The notes under the pieces are model-generated. The model was not told the DNA's origin. It did not search any database and saw only the letters and a list, made by a program, of their open reading frames with translations. A program made the translations under genes and the position numbers. From the NCBI GenBank assembly GCA_004359425.1, contig PTEU01000002.1, positions 818,447-882,446 of the forward strand: DNA of 64,000 nt. The letters are read 5' to 3'. This document shows positions 49,992 through 58,295 of the stretch, one piece after another (position 1 is the first letter of the stretch; each line of letters starts with the position of its first letter). Source of the stretch: Ideonella sp. MAG2 (GTDB taxonomy: Bacteria; Pseudomonadota; Gammaproteobacteria; Burkholderiales; Burkholderiaceae_C).

Positions 49992-50534
49992 TCAGGTCAG
50001 AGTTTGGCTGCTTCCTTGATGGCGGAGGATCCAGGCCAGCATGCGCACGGCTCGCCCTCTGGTCCAGGGATCTTCACTCTCTGCCAGTCGTCGCATTTCA
50101 ACAGCAAATGACTCATCGGCGATCTTGATGGCCAGCCTGCAGTCGTACACAAAGCATCCAGTAGGCGGCCTTCTCACGATGGATGCGAGCAAGCTCCGCT
50201 GCACACGGCGGCACTCGTCAGATTGCAGAGACGCCTGCTTGAGCCGGTGGCACACCATGTCTCGCAAATACCCCGAGCGGAAAAATCTCGGGCTCAGGTC
50301 CAGGTACAGGAGCGCGGCCTTTCTCCAATAGCCAGACCCAGCCACGATGTCCCTCTGGACCTCAGGCGTCCGAAGCTCCCAGAGAGGGCTGCTGTAGCTG
50401 TGGATGCGGTGACAAGCCCTTAACCAGTGCTCCTGTTTCAACGGGCTTGACTTGCGCTCCGAGGCCGCTTGCCTGCAAGCAGCGTGCAAGCGGTTCACCT
50501 CAGCCTCGGTGGTTCGGATCAGTCGCTCATTCAT
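49992..50534 (-). CDS. Hypothetical helical protein of the rtc operon
   Basis: A 180-residue protein, predicted all-helical with repeated Arg/Leu-rich helices (LRTPEVQRDIVAGSGYW, ESEDPWTRGRAVRMLAWIL) like HEAT-type repeats. It is basic and has no known domain. It lies 6 bases after rtcB and before the nucleotidyltransferase on the same strand, so it belongs to the RNA-repair operon. A substrate- or tRNA-binding scaffold is one guess. Confidence 0.7.
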   Translation of the reverse strand: MNERLIRTTEAEVNRLHAACRQAASERKSSPLKQEHWLRACHRIHSYSSPLWELRTPEVQRDIVAGSGYWRKAALLYLDLSPRFFRSGYLRDMVCHRLKQASLQSDECRRVQRSLLASIVRRPPTGCFVYDCRLAIKIADESFAVEMRRLAESEDPWTRGRAVRMLAWILRHQGSSQTLT

Positions 50535-50540
50535 CGTGTC

Positions 50541-51764
50541 CTACCCCTTCACGCACACCACCTGCTTGAGTGTATGCACCACCTCCACCAAGTCCTGCTG
50601 CGCCGCCATCACCGCGTCGATGTCTTTGTAGGCCATGGGGATTTCGTCGATCACGGCTTCGTCTTTGCGGCATTCCACACCGGCCGTGGCTTGGATGTGG
50701 TCGTCCACGGTGAACATCTTCTTGGCCTTGGTGCGGCTCATCACGCGGCCCGCGCCGTGGCTGCAGCTCTCAAAGCTTTCCGGGTTGCCCAGGCCGCGCA
50801 CGATGTAGCTGCGCGCGCCCATGCTGCCCGGGATGATGCCCAGCTCGCCCTTCTTAGCGCTCACCGCGCCCTTGCGGGTCACGAACACGTCTTCACCAAA
50901 GTGGCGCTCTTGCTGCACATAGTTGTGGTGGCAGTTCACCGCCTCGATGTGCGACTCAAACGGTTTGGTGATGACCTGTCGCACGGTGGCAATGAGGTTG
51001 GCCATCATCACTTCGCGGTTACGCTGCGCAAACTTCTGCGCCCAACCCACCGCGCGCACATAGTCGCCAAAGTACTGCGCCCCCTCTTCGAAGTAGGCCA
51101 AGTCTTCATCGGGCAGGTTGCGTTGGTTGCGCTCGGCGTCCTTCTTGGCCAGCTCGATGAAATGGGTGCCGATGGCATTGCCCACCCCACGCGAACCGGA
51201 GTGCAGCATGAACCACACCGCCCCTTGCTCGTCCAGGCAGACTTCGATGAAGTGGTTACCCGTCCCCAAAGTGCCCAGGTGTTTGCGGTTGTTGGTGTTC
51301 TTCAGGCGCGGGTGCAGCTCGCACAGCGCGTCGAACTCATCAGCCAGCGTGGCCCAGATCTGGTCCACCGTGTCGGGTGGGTTCTCCCAGCTGCCGGGGT
51401 CACGGCCCCCACGGCGCGGCGAGAAGCCGTGCGGCACGGCCTTCTCAATGGCCGCACGCAGTGGGCCTAAGTTGTCGGGCAGGTCTTCAGCGCGCAAGGT
51501 GGTCTTGGCCGCCATCATTCCGCAGCCAATGTCTACTCCCACCGCCGCCGGGATGATGGCCTTGAAGGTCGGCACCACCGAGCCCACCGTGGCACCAATA
51601 CCCAAGTGCACGTCGGGCATGGCCGCGATGTGTTTGAAGATGATGGGCAGCTTGGCCGTGTTGGCCAACTGCTGTTGGGCCTCTGCTTCAACGGGCACGC
51701 CGTTGGTCCACATCTTGATGGGCACGCCGCCTTCGGGTTGGATTTGTTGGTAGTTGGAGCTCAT
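50541..51764 (-). CDS. rtcB: RNA-splicing ligase RtcB
   Basis: A 407-residue GTP- and Mn-dependent 3'-phosphate RNA ligase. Key motifs are present: GVDIGCGM (metal Cys), GTGNHFIE, MLHSGSRGVGN and the guanylylated His in CSHGAGRVMSR. It joins 2',3'-cyclic-phosphate or 3'-phosphate ends to 5'-OH ends, repairing cleaved tRNA or rRNA. The ATG at 51764 is followed by MSSNYQQIQPEG. The gene is preceded by a tRNA-like module. Confidence 0.97.
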   Translation of the reverse strand: MSSNYQQIQPEGGVPIKMWTNGVPVEAEAQQQLANTAKLPIIFKHIAAMPDVHLGIGATVGSVVPTFKAIIPAAVGVDIGCGMMAAKTTLRAEDLPDNLGPLRAAIEKAVPHGFSPRRGGRDPGSWENPPDTVDQIWATLADEFDALCELHPRLKNTNNRKHLGTLGTGNHFIEVCLDEQGAVWFMLHSGSRGVGNAIGTHFIELAKKDAERNQRNLPDEDLAYFEEGAQYFGDYVRAVGWAQKFAQRNREVMMANLIATVRQVITKPFESHIEAVNCHHNYVQQERHFGEDVFVTRKGAVSAKKGELGIIPGSMGARSYIVRGLGNPESFESCSHGAGRVMSRTKAKKMFTVDDHIQATAGVECRKDEAVIDEIPMAYKDIDAVMAAQQDLVEVVHTLKQVVCVKG

Positions 51765-51804
51765 GTCTCTTCTCTTTGCTTTGCTTGTCAGTGGTCAGTT
51801 TGTT

Positions 51805-51861
51805 TGGTGGACGCGACGGGATTCGAACCCGCATCAATGGGGCAACCACGGTTTTGAGTCC
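51805..51861 (-). ncRNA. tRNA-like module A, between slipin and rtcB
   Basis: The minus strand has a canonical T-arm (CGGG TTCGAAT CCCG, 51817-51831) followed by an acceptor 3' strand CGCGTCC, discriminator A and encoded CCA (51805-51807). Only four of the seven acceptor bases (GGAC, 51858-51861) have a partner upstream, and no normal D-arm or anticodon arm is present. So it is not a decoding tRNA but a tRNA mimic, comparable in concept to the tRNA-like part of YrlA RNA linked to rtcBA in Salmonella. Confidence 0.65.
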
Positions 51862-52056
51862 AGTGGCCCAGTCGGTGATTGGAAACGCGCGCCAGTGACA
51901 GACCCGTCATCGGAGCCAGCACCTGCATCCTCAACCTTGCTCACCAACCGACTTGCCTGCCCCACCTGGTGTTACCCAGCCTGCCGGCATGTTCAATCAT
52001 TTTTGGCAGTGGCGCTCCCTTCTGTGCCAGCGCGCCCATGTTCTTCACTCAAAGCC
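51862..52056 (-). other. Spacer between slipin and tRNA-like module A
   Basis: About 195 transcribed bases without a gene. Some GC-rich pairing is possible but no defined structure was recognised; it may form the upstream part of a Y-RNA-like transcript. Confidence 0.35.
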
Positions 52057-53196
52057 TCAACGTAGCTTCACCAGCCCGTTGAGCACTTGGTCCAAGCCGC
52101 CGAACACCGAGATTTTGTCGATGCGCTCAGCCACACGTTCCAGGGTCTCCAGCTCTTTCATGCGCAGGGCCACCGGGTTGTCTTCCATGACCTTGGCGGT
52201 GTTGAGCAGCGAACGCGTTGCGGCGGTCTCTTCGCGGCGACGGATCACATTGGCCTGGGCCAATTTTTCTGCCTGCACCACCTGGGCCAGGATGGCCTTC
52301 ATCTCGCCCGGCAGGACGATGTCCTTCACGCCCACACTGTCCAGACTGATGCCGTAGGGCTGCAGCTTGGGCAGGATGGTGGCGCGCACTACATCGTCGA
52401 TCACCGACTTGTTCTCCAGCAGCTCATCGAGCGTGCGGGTCCCCACGGCAGCTCGCAGCGCAAACTGCAGTTCACGGTACAGGTGTTCTGCAGGCTTGGG
52501 CAGTTGAGTAAAGGCGCTCAGCACATCCACCAGACGATAGGTGGCGCTCAGGTTCAGGCGCAGCCCAACCTTGTCGCGGGTCATGATGTCTTGGCCCGAG
52601 ACCTCCAAGGCCTGCACACGCAAGTCCACCAGATCTACAGCCAAGTTGCGGCCATAGCGCCAGAAGCCGTAGGCCCCCGCGCTCAACACGCGCTCCACCT
52701 TGCCATCCAGACTCAGCAGAGCGCACTGACCCTCGGGCACCTGCACTTGCAGCACGCCTTCTAGGCCAGCGACAGCGCGACCACGCCACTGTGTCTGCGT
52801 CAGGCGAGCCAGAACCTCAGGGGATAGCTCAGCGCCCGCGCGCAAGTCGACGACCTGCACAGCCACCTCGACCAAGCCCTTCCAAAACAAACGGCGAGTG
52901 CCTGGAGGCAGGATCTCCACCAGCACACCGTTCTCGGTGCGCAGGCCAACCTGCTGCTCGTCCAGGCTCACCGCCACAAACTCGGCGGCCAGCACCTGGG
53001 GCTCTTTGGCCAACAGGTAGTCGGACAAGGCGTGGCGGAATGCCGGCTGCTCCAGCGAGAAAACCTCCACGCGCAGGCGGTCCAGCCCACTGAACAGCCA
53101 GTGGGTTCCGCTGCGCAGCACGCGCTCAAAGTCGCCGTTGCGCAGCAGCAGAGCGCGTTCGTTCTTCTTCACGGTCACTCGTTCAATCTTCATCAT
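52057..53196 (-). CDS. Slipin (SPFH/band-7 family) protein of the rtc operon
   Basis: A 379-residue protein. The N-terminal ~130 residues are an unusual beta-rich part (RALLLRNGDFERVLRSGTHW). The SPFH domain follows (VDLRVQALEVSGQDIMTRDK, ATYRLVDVLSAFTQLPKPA, LDSVGVKDIVLPGEMKAIL), then a coiled-coil with AEKLAQANVIRRREETAATR. No clear N-terminal membrane helix. Slipins beside rtcB are known from other bacteria; a membrane-scaffold role is assumed. GAGGAG precedes the ATG pair at 53193-53196. Confidence 0.88.
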   Translation of the reverse strand: MMKIERVTVKKNERALLLRNGDFERVLRSGTHWLFSGLDRLRVEVFSLEQPAFRHALSDYLLAKEPQVLAAEFVAVSLDEQQVGLRTENGVLVEILPPGTRRLFWKGLVEVAVQVVDLRAGAELSPEVLARLTQTQWRGRAVAGLEGVLQVQVPEGQCALLSLDGKVERVLSAGAYGFWRYGRNLAVDLVDLRVQALEVSGQDIMTRDKVGLRLNLSATYRLVDVLSAFTQLPKPAEHLYRELQFALRAAVGTRTLDELLENKSVIDDVVRATILPKLQPYGISLDSVGVKDIVLPGEMKAILAQVVQAEKLAQANVIRRREETAATRSLLNTAKVMEDNPVALRMKELETLERVAERIDKISVFGGLDQVLNGLVKLR

Positions 53197-53501
53197 GTCG
53201 TTCTCCTCACTTGATGGGGTCTCGCTGAAGGGGCGCGACCCGCTTGTTGGGGTGCCGTTACAGCCGTGACGGGGTGCCAGGGGGCACAAGCTCGGGCCTT
53301 GCAGTGCGCCTTGCTGATGCCCCCAAAAGGGGCCACAGCGGGCTGGCTGCGGGCGCGGCTTGTGCCCGGGGCTGGCACGTGCCGCCACCGTCTGACGGGA
53401 GGAGGACTTGGGCTTGACGAGCAAGCTGTCGGCCCTCACCCCGCGTTCGGCGGGTGGTCTTTCGACCGGTTCTTCACTTCAAATGCTCCAACCTTGCGGC
53501 C
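53197..53501 (-). other. Leader between tRNA-like modules and slipin
   Basis: About 305 bases, transcribed leftward, no gene. A hairpin with arms at 53485-53489 and 53502-53506 (GCTCC/GGAGC) sits at the 3' side of module B. Nothing else recognised. Confidence 0.4.
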
Positions 53502-53570
53502 GGAGCGACGGGCAGGAGTCGAACCTGCGACAGCTCCTTTCAGGAGGGCTCTACCAGACTGAGCTACCAG
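53502..53570 (-). ncRNA. tRNA-like module B
   Basis: The minus strand shows a canonical D-arm (TAGCTCAGTCTGGTAGAGC), a shortened anticodon-type stem (CTCC TGAAA GGAG) and a normal T-arm (GCAGG TTCGACT CCTGC), but the acceptor ends pair only at the inner three positions and no CCA is encoded. A decoding tRNA is excluded by the 5-base anticodon loop. It lies head-to-tail after module C in the sigma-54 transcript. Confidence 0.62.
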
Positions 53571-53631
53571 TGGTGGCCTGCCGGGAGTCGAACCCGACCC
53601 TTCCTTGCGGAGAGGTCACCACGACCAGACC
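53571..53631 (-). ncRNA. tRNA-like module C with encoded CCA
   Basis: On the minus strand GGTCTG at the 5' end pairs fully (one G-U) with CAGGCC at the 3' end, followed by A and CCA. A T-arm TCGGG TTCGACT CCCGG precedes the 3' strand and a small hairpin TCC-GCAA-GGA lies in the middle. D-arm and a 7-base anticodon loop are lacking. Length 61 bases, too short for a tRNA. Confidence 0.62.
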
Positions 53632-53771
53632 GATTTCAGCCGTTCGCGCCGTGCGGCATACAGAGCATCACGCCGCCCATGGGGCTTTGGATGTCCTGCA
53701 CCGGCAGGGCGAACCTTTGTCCAAACCCTGACCTGTGAGCATTCGACGCTTGCGTCTGATGCCTGATCTAT

Positions 53772-53787
53772 TGCAATGGGTGTGCCA
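53772..53787 (-). promoter_or_regulatory. Sigma-54 promoter of the RNA-repair operon
   Basis: Minus-strand TGGCACACCCATTGCA matches the -24/-12 consensus TGGCAC-N5-TTGCW exactly. It points to the tRNA-like modules, slipin, rtcB and rtcA; start of transcription expected near 53760. RtcR is a sigma-54 activator, which fits its divergent gene. 53788-53930 probably holds its upstream binding sites; none was identified with certainty. Confidence 0.85.
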
Positions 53788-53930
53788 GGCTGGCCAACGC
53801 TCGGCATAAATCACGCTAAGTCTTTGATTTATTAGTGATTTGTGAATGGGTGCGGAGTTTCATGAGTCTTGAGCTGTTCAATGAGATCTGTTTGAAATAG
53901 CATTTGAGCTAGTCATTTATTTATCTGGAT

Positions 53931-54500
53931 ATGATCAAACGCAACGTCGTGATCGGCTTCCTGGGCACCCAGCTCGATGGCGGCATGGGCCCGGGGCGGT
54001 GGGAGAAGTGGCGGCCCACGGTGTCGTTGGTGCAGCATGAGGACACGCTGATCCATCGCTTGGAGCTGCTCTACCCCACGCGTTACGAGGCGCTGGCTAA
54101 GCTGTTGGCGCAGGACATGGCCAGCGTGTCGCCCGAGACCGAGGTGCGGCTGGTGCGCATGGACCTGGAAGACCCCTGGGACTTTGGCGAGGTGTATGCG
54201 GCGCTCTATGACTGGGCGCGCCGTTACCGCTTTGAGCCCGAGCAGGAGAACTACTGGACGCACATCACCACCGGCACGCATGTGGCGCAGATCTGCATGT
54301 TCTTGATGGTGGAGTCGCGCTTCATTCCGGGGGTGCTGCTGCAAAGCTCGCCGCCGAAGCGGCAGCGAGACGGGGGCGCGGGCAGCTATGCCTTGATTGA
54401 TCTGGACTTGTCGCGCTATGACGTGCTGGCCCAGCGCTTTGAGCAGGCGCAGGATGGGCTGAGCTGGGAGGACCTGGCGCGGCGCGACATACCTCTATGA
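53931..54500 (+). CDS. rtcR: RtcR, truncated to its CARF-like sensor domain
   Basis: A 189-residue protein matching the N-terminal regulatory domain of RtcR: VVIGFLGTQLDGG, RWEKWRPTVSLVQHEDTLIH, and the ligand-pocket motif HITTGTHVAQI (111-121). Full-length RtcR has ~530 residues with an AAA+ sigma-54-activating domain and a C-terminal HTH; these are absent, and the end (LSWEDLARRDIPL) departs from the family. RtcR normally senses RNA ends, possibly cyclic-phosphate tRNA fragments, and activates rtcBA. As written it could not activate the sigma-54 promoter. Confidence 0.85.
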   Translation: MIKRNVVIGFLGTQLDGGMGPGRWEKWRPTVSLVQHEDTLIHRLELLYPTRYEALAKLLAQDMASVSPETEVRLVRMDLEDPWDFGEVYAALYDWARRYRFEPEQENYWTHITTGTHVAQICMFLMVESRFIPGVLLQSSPPKRQRDGGAGSYALIDLDLSRYDVLAQRFEQAQDGLSWEDLARRDIPL

Positions 54501-54544
54501 TGCGTGGGCCTTTTCAAATTAACGATCTCAAAGGGAGACTTCCG

Positions 54545-56206
54545 ATGCGCATTTTCCGCCCCGTCATTCGCACCGACATCGTTGATCGTGCTGAAAATTC
54601 TTGGCTGCCATATCGGGCGGTCTATGGCACCGACAACGATGATCGACTGATCGCTGATGACGCTGCCAGCAACATGCCGACGCATGGCGATGATTTTGTC
54701 GATGCCCGTTCTGGCGATGATTACGTTTACGCCGGTGGTGGCAACGACACTGTGCTGGGTGGCTGGGGCAATGACACGCTACTTGGCTCGTGGGGCGACG
54801 ATGAACTGAGCGGCGGCGATGGAGACGACTTCATTGCAGGGTATGTTGGGTTGGACACACTGCTGGGTGGGCTCGGTAACGACACACTTAATGGCAGCGA
54901 GTCACCAGATCAGGCCACAGGCATGAGGTTGGACGGCGGTGAAGGCAATGATGTCCTGACCGGCCAGTTAAAGGACTCTCTGTTTGGCGGCTTGGGCTCA
55001 GACAAGCTTGCAATCTCAGGTGGAGGTGGTCACCTGGACGGTGGCGTCGGCGACGACGAGCTCAACCTAGTGGCCTACTACGATGAGTCAGGACTCGGGC
55101 AGTTTGCTACCTTGTTGGGTGGCGACGGGGATGACCAACTCCGGGTCTCGTTGAGCTATGGCCGGGGCATTGGCGGCTACCTTGATGGCGGCGCTGGAGA
55201 TGACCGCATCTACACCAATGGTGATTCGGGATGGCGGGTATTCGGTGGAGCAGGCAACGACTTATTGGATCTGGCCGGAGCTGGGTACACGGCTGATGCA
55301 GGTGACGGCAATGATCGCATCGAGATTACAGGGCACAGTATTTCGATCAACGCGGGAGCCGGCAACGACTCAATCTATTTCTCACATCGATACGAGGCTT
55401 CTGAAAGTGCCTGGGTGACGCTGGGGAGCGGCTCGGACACCTTGAATGTTTCAAAAGGTGCGACTGGAATTCTGACCATCACGGACTTTCAGGTTGGGCT
55501 TGGAGGAGACGTCCTGGACTTTAGAAGCCTGAATGCCGCGAATGGCGTGGGGGGAAAGGCGGACCCGTTCAAGAAAGGCCTTGTGCGCTTGAATCAGGAT
55601 GGTGCAGACACCATGATTGAAGTCTTGATCGATCCCGGATCGCAGGACCGTGTTTTCCAAGTCTATGCGCGTCTGGAAAATGTCGACGCAGCCTCGCTAA
55701 CCCCCGCTAACTTCAAGCAAGTTGTCGTCCCGATCATTGTTGCCAACCCGCTTCCTATCAGCGGGGCCCCGGCCAAAGTCTTCGCTCGAGAAGATGAAAT
55801 CAGCTCACTTGGTTTCTCCTCACCACTTGACCCCAATGGCGGCAGTCTCAAGATTCTGCTTGAGGCTGGCCCGTCACTAGGCTATTTGTTCACCAAAGAC
55901 GGCCGGATAGTTTTTGCGGGAAGTTCCCTAACTACTGATGAATATGTGGGGCTCCAGTATCACCCGTCCTCCACTTCGGATGCCTACGGAAAGTCTGACC
56001 CTCTCAGGTTTTCGTTCACTGACGCCGAAGGGAGTCGGACCATTAGCGTTGTGGAGCTAGAAGTGCTGTCTGTGCCCGACGCGCCTGTCTTTGTGCCTCC
56101 TCAAGCGTTCAGCTATAGCGACACTACGGCCTACGCGCGAGCCGCGAGATATCGCTTCAGCAAGTTGGTGTTTCTCGTACAGGTACATCCGACGCCGACA
56201 GTTTGA
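54545..56206 (+). CDS. RTX calcium-binding repeat protein, N-terminal part
   Basis: A 553-residue protein starting at an ATG with AAGGGAG before it. Many RTX nonapeptides of the GGxGxDxLx type occur between about residues 45 and 230 (YAGGGNDTVLGGWGNDTLL), later ones are degenerate, then a cadherin/Ig-like segment at ~400-520. The end is out of frame with the following RTX gene, so the two were probably one protein. RTX proteins fold with calcium outside the cell and leave by type I secretion. No enzymatic domain seen. Confidence 0.82.
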   Translation: MRIFRPVIRTDIVDRAENSWLPYRAVYGTDNDDRLIADDAASNMPTHGDDFVDARSGDDYVYAGGGNDTVLGGWGNDTLLGSWGDDELSGGDGDDFIAGYVGLDTLLGGLGNDTLNGSESPDQATGMRLDGGEGNDVLTGQLKDSLFGGLGSDKLAISGGGGHLDGGVGDDELNLVAYYDESGLGQFATLLGGDGDDQLRVSLSYGRGIGGYLDGGAGDDRIYTNGDSGWRVFGGAGNDLLDLAGAGYTADAGDGNDRIEITGHSISINAGAGNDSIYFSHRYEASESAWVTLGSGSDTLNVSKGATGILTITDFQVGLGGDVLDFRSLNAANGVGGKADPFKKGLVRLNQDGADTMIEVLIDPGSQDRVFQVYARLENVDAASLTPANFKQVVVPIIVANPLPISGAPAKVFAREDEISSLGFSSPLDPNGGSLKILLEAGPSLGYLFTKDGRIVFAGSSLTTDEYVGLQYHPSSTSDAYGKSDPLRFSFTDAEGSRTISVVELEVLSVPDAPVFVPPQAFSYSDTTAYARAARYRFSKLVFLVQVHPTPTV

Positions 56207-57099
56207 CTGCATCGTCGGCAGGCGACACCCTCTGGGGACTGGCTGGCAATGACACACTGGATGGCGGCATCGGCGCTGACACCTTAAATGGCGGCGATGG
56301 TGACGATTTGTTCATGGTCGACAACATCGGTGAGGTGCTGATTGACAGTCTGGGGTATGACTCCGTTCACAGCACTGTGAGTTGGACTCTTGCAAACGGT
56401 TTCGAGCAGCTGACTCTCACTGGCAGCGCAGACTTGTCCGGAGCCGGGAACGCTGAGCGGAATGAATTGCTGGGTAACTCTGGCGGCAATGTACTTTCGG
56501 GCGCTGACGGACAAGATACTTTGCGTGGTCAAAGTGGCGACGATGTATTGGTTGGAGGCAGTGGTCGGGATAGGTTCTTGTTTGAACGTGACGGAAAAGC
56601 AAACGGATTTGATGAAATCAGCGATATGCAGGTCGGCAATCGTGGTGACATCATTGATCTTCGGCGGCTTCTTTCAAGCAGCAACATTGATGCTTTGGAC
56701 GGGAATCAAGCCGGTGGCGATGACCTAGACAGCGTAGTCAGCCCTCAGTTACTCCGAGGCCAGCAATTGTTCGTGATGGATGCATCGCTTCAAGGCCAGT
56801 CTTTGGATCCAGTTCTCCTGGCTGACCTCTTGGAAGGGTTCACCACAGAAGGTAGCTTGAAGCATGCAATCGTGGTTCAAGATTTGGACTCAGGTCTTGG
56901 ATATCTTTGCACCGCTTCGGATTCAGATGGCAGCCAAACGTTCAGTAGCAATGAGTTGGAGATCATTGCGAGTATTCGGTCTGTCGGCGAGTCTTTGAGT
57001 GGTCTGGTCACGCAGAATTTTGCTGGATTGAGACCCGCCTCGAGCCTGTTCGAGGCTGCGCAATCGGAGATCATCGGCATTCTGCAGCCTCTTGCATGA
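56203..57099 (+). CDS. RTX protein, C-terminal part after frameshift
   Basis: From a TTG at 56203 a second frame continues RTX repeats (GLAGNDTLDGGIGADTLNGG, LSGADGQDTLRGQSGDDVLVG) and ends with the type-I-secretion C-terminal layout of an RTX protein: a FDEISDMQVGNRGDIIDL segment and a non-repetitive tail. Homology in this frame extends upstream to about 56165, inside the previous gene, indicating a frameshift between 56130 and 56170. As an isolated gene it lacks a good start. Confidence 0.75.
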   Translation: MTASSAGDTLWGLAGNDTLDGGIGADTLNGGDGDDLFMVDNIGEVLIDSLGYDSVHSTVSWTLANGFEQLTLTGSADLSGAGNAERNELLGNSGGNVLSGADGQDTLRGQSGDDVLVGGSGRDRFLFERDGKANGFDEISDMQVGNRGDIIDLRRLLSSSNIDALDGNQAGGDDLDSVVSPQLLRGQQLFVMDASLQGQSLDPVLLADLLEGFTTEGSLKHAIVVQDLDSGLGYLCTASDSDGSQTFSSNELEIIASIRSVGESLSGLVTQNFAGLRPASSLFEAAQSEIIGILQPLA

Positions 57100-57587
57100 A
57101 GGCCATGCCCCACACCCTCCGCCCGGCCACGCCACAAGACATTCCCGCCATCGTCGCGCTGATCCGCGAGCTGGCCGAGTTTGAACAGCTCAGCCACTTG
57201 GTGCAGACCACGCCCGAGAAGCTGCACCCGCATCTCTTTGGCGAGCGGCCTGTGGCCGAAGCCGTGGTGGCCGAAGTCGAAGGCCAAGTGGTGGCCTTCG
57301 CGCTGTTCTTCACCAACTTCTCGACCTTCTTGGCGCAGCCGGGGCTGTACCTGGAAGACCTCTATGTGCAGCCTGCCCACCGCCAGCACGGCCTGGGCCG
57401 CGCACTGCTGACGCACTTGGCGCAGTTGGCCGTAGCCCGCGGCTATGGCCGCTTTGAGTGGAGCGTGCTGGACTGGAATGCCAACGCCATCCGCTTCTAT
57501 GAAGGCATGGGGGCGACGGTGATGCCGGATTGGCGCATTTGCAGGGTGACGGGGGAGCGTTTGCAGGCGCTGGGTGAGTACACCTGA
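57096..57587 (+). CDS. GNAT-family N-acetyltransferase
   Basis: A 163-residue acetyltransferase, close to the diamine (spermidine/spermine) N-acetyltransferase type: LRPATPQDIPAIVALIRELA at the N-terminus, LEDLYVQPAHRQHGLGRALL as the acetyl-CoA motif A (Q/R-x-x-G-x-G/A) and WSVLDWNANAIRFYEGMGA. The start overlaps the RTX stop (ATGA); an ATG at 57105 is an alternative. The substrate is unknown. Confidence 0.9.
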   Translation: MKAMPHTLRPATPQDIPAIVALIRELAEFEQLSHLVQTTPEKLHPHLFGERPVAEAVVAEVEGQVVAFALFFTNFSTFLAQPGLYLEDLYVQPAHRQHGLGRALLTHLAQLAVARGYGRFEWSVLDWNANAIRFYEGMGATVMPDWRICRVTGERLQALGEYT

Positions 57588-57636
57588 GCGCACGGCCCTG
57601 GGCCGAGTGGTGGCCTGCAAAGATGTTCGCGATTCG

Positions 57637-57666
57637 ATCATTCGCTGTTCGCAAATAGCGAACGAT
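57637..57666. promoter_or_regulatory. Imperfect inverted repeat upstream of the HTH gene
   Basis: Arms ATCATTCGCT and AGCGAACGAT around a 10-base spacer, 47 bases before the HTH start. Candidate operator, second of two. Confidence 0.5.
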
Positions 57667-57682
57667 GTTGGGCTTTGGTTGC

Positions 57683-57702
57683 ATGCTATATGCATATAGC
57701 AT
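57683..57702. promoter_or_regulatory. Perfect 20-bp palindrome just before the HTH gene
   Basis: ATGCTATATGCATATAGCAT equals its own reverse complement. It ends 11 bases before the ATG at 57714, where it could cover promoter or ribosome site. A likely autoregulatory operator for the HTH protein. Confidence 0.7.
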
Positions 57703-57713
57703 ATGATTGATTC

Positions 57714-58295
57714 ATGGCATCTTCTGGCATTCGATCCCGCTTGGCCCAGGCGCAATGGGCGCTAAAGCCCCAAGACTTGGCCATGGGGTTCAAGTTGGCC
57801 GTGCTGGGCCTGCAGCGCTTGTCCTTTGCGGCGCTGGCAGACCAAATGTGCCTGTCCGTCTTCGAGGCGCACGCCTGCGTCTCGCGCTTGCTGGCCTCAA
57901 AGCTGCTGACGGAGATTGACGGCCAACTGCGTCTGCAAATGGCCGCCTTTGAGCCGCTGGTCCTGCTGGCCGCCGCCCATGTCTTCCCCCCCGTACGCGG
58001 CGAGGTGACGATGGGCTTTGTGACCGCGCATGGGGCAGCCCCGCTGCGCTCCAAGCTCGTGCTGGCGGACGATCTTCCGCCCGTCTGGCCACACCCAGAC
58101 GGCGACACCCGAGGTGTGAGCCTGTTGGCGCTCTATCCCAAGCTGCCAGCCGCCGCCCTGAAAGACGCGCGCCTGTATGAATGCTTGGCCCTGTTCGACA
58201 GCTTGCGCATTGGCCAAGCTCGCGAGCGCGAACTGGCCAAGACTTTGCTGCAAGAACGACTGCGCGCGCCCCACCCCAAACCAGAGCCCGCATGA
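57714..58295 (+). CDS. HTH protein, probable antitoxin/repressor of an AbiE-like pair
   Basis: A 193-residue protein. Residues ~20-75 form a winged-helix-like DNA-binding region (LSFAALADQMCLSVFEAHACVSRLL), the remainder is helical with a basic end. It is translated with the nucleotidyltransferase gene after it (ATGA overlap). This order, and palindromes in the promoter, recall AbiEi-type antitoxins of type IV systems. The family assignment rests on context. Confidence 0.72.
   Translation: MASSGIRSRLAQAQWALKPQDLAMGFKLAVLGLQRLSFAALADQMCLSVFEAHACVSRLLASKLLTEIDGQLRLQMAAFEPLVLLAAAHVFPPVRGEVTMGFVTAHGAAPLRSKLVLADDLPPVWPHPDGDTRGVSLLALYPKLPAAALKDARLYECLALFDSLRIGQARERELAKTLLQERLRAPHPKPEPA

Noticed and set aside
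51805-53631. Ordinary tRNA genes
   Set aside because: T-arms are perfect but none has a full acceptor stem, D-arm and 7-base anticodon loop together.
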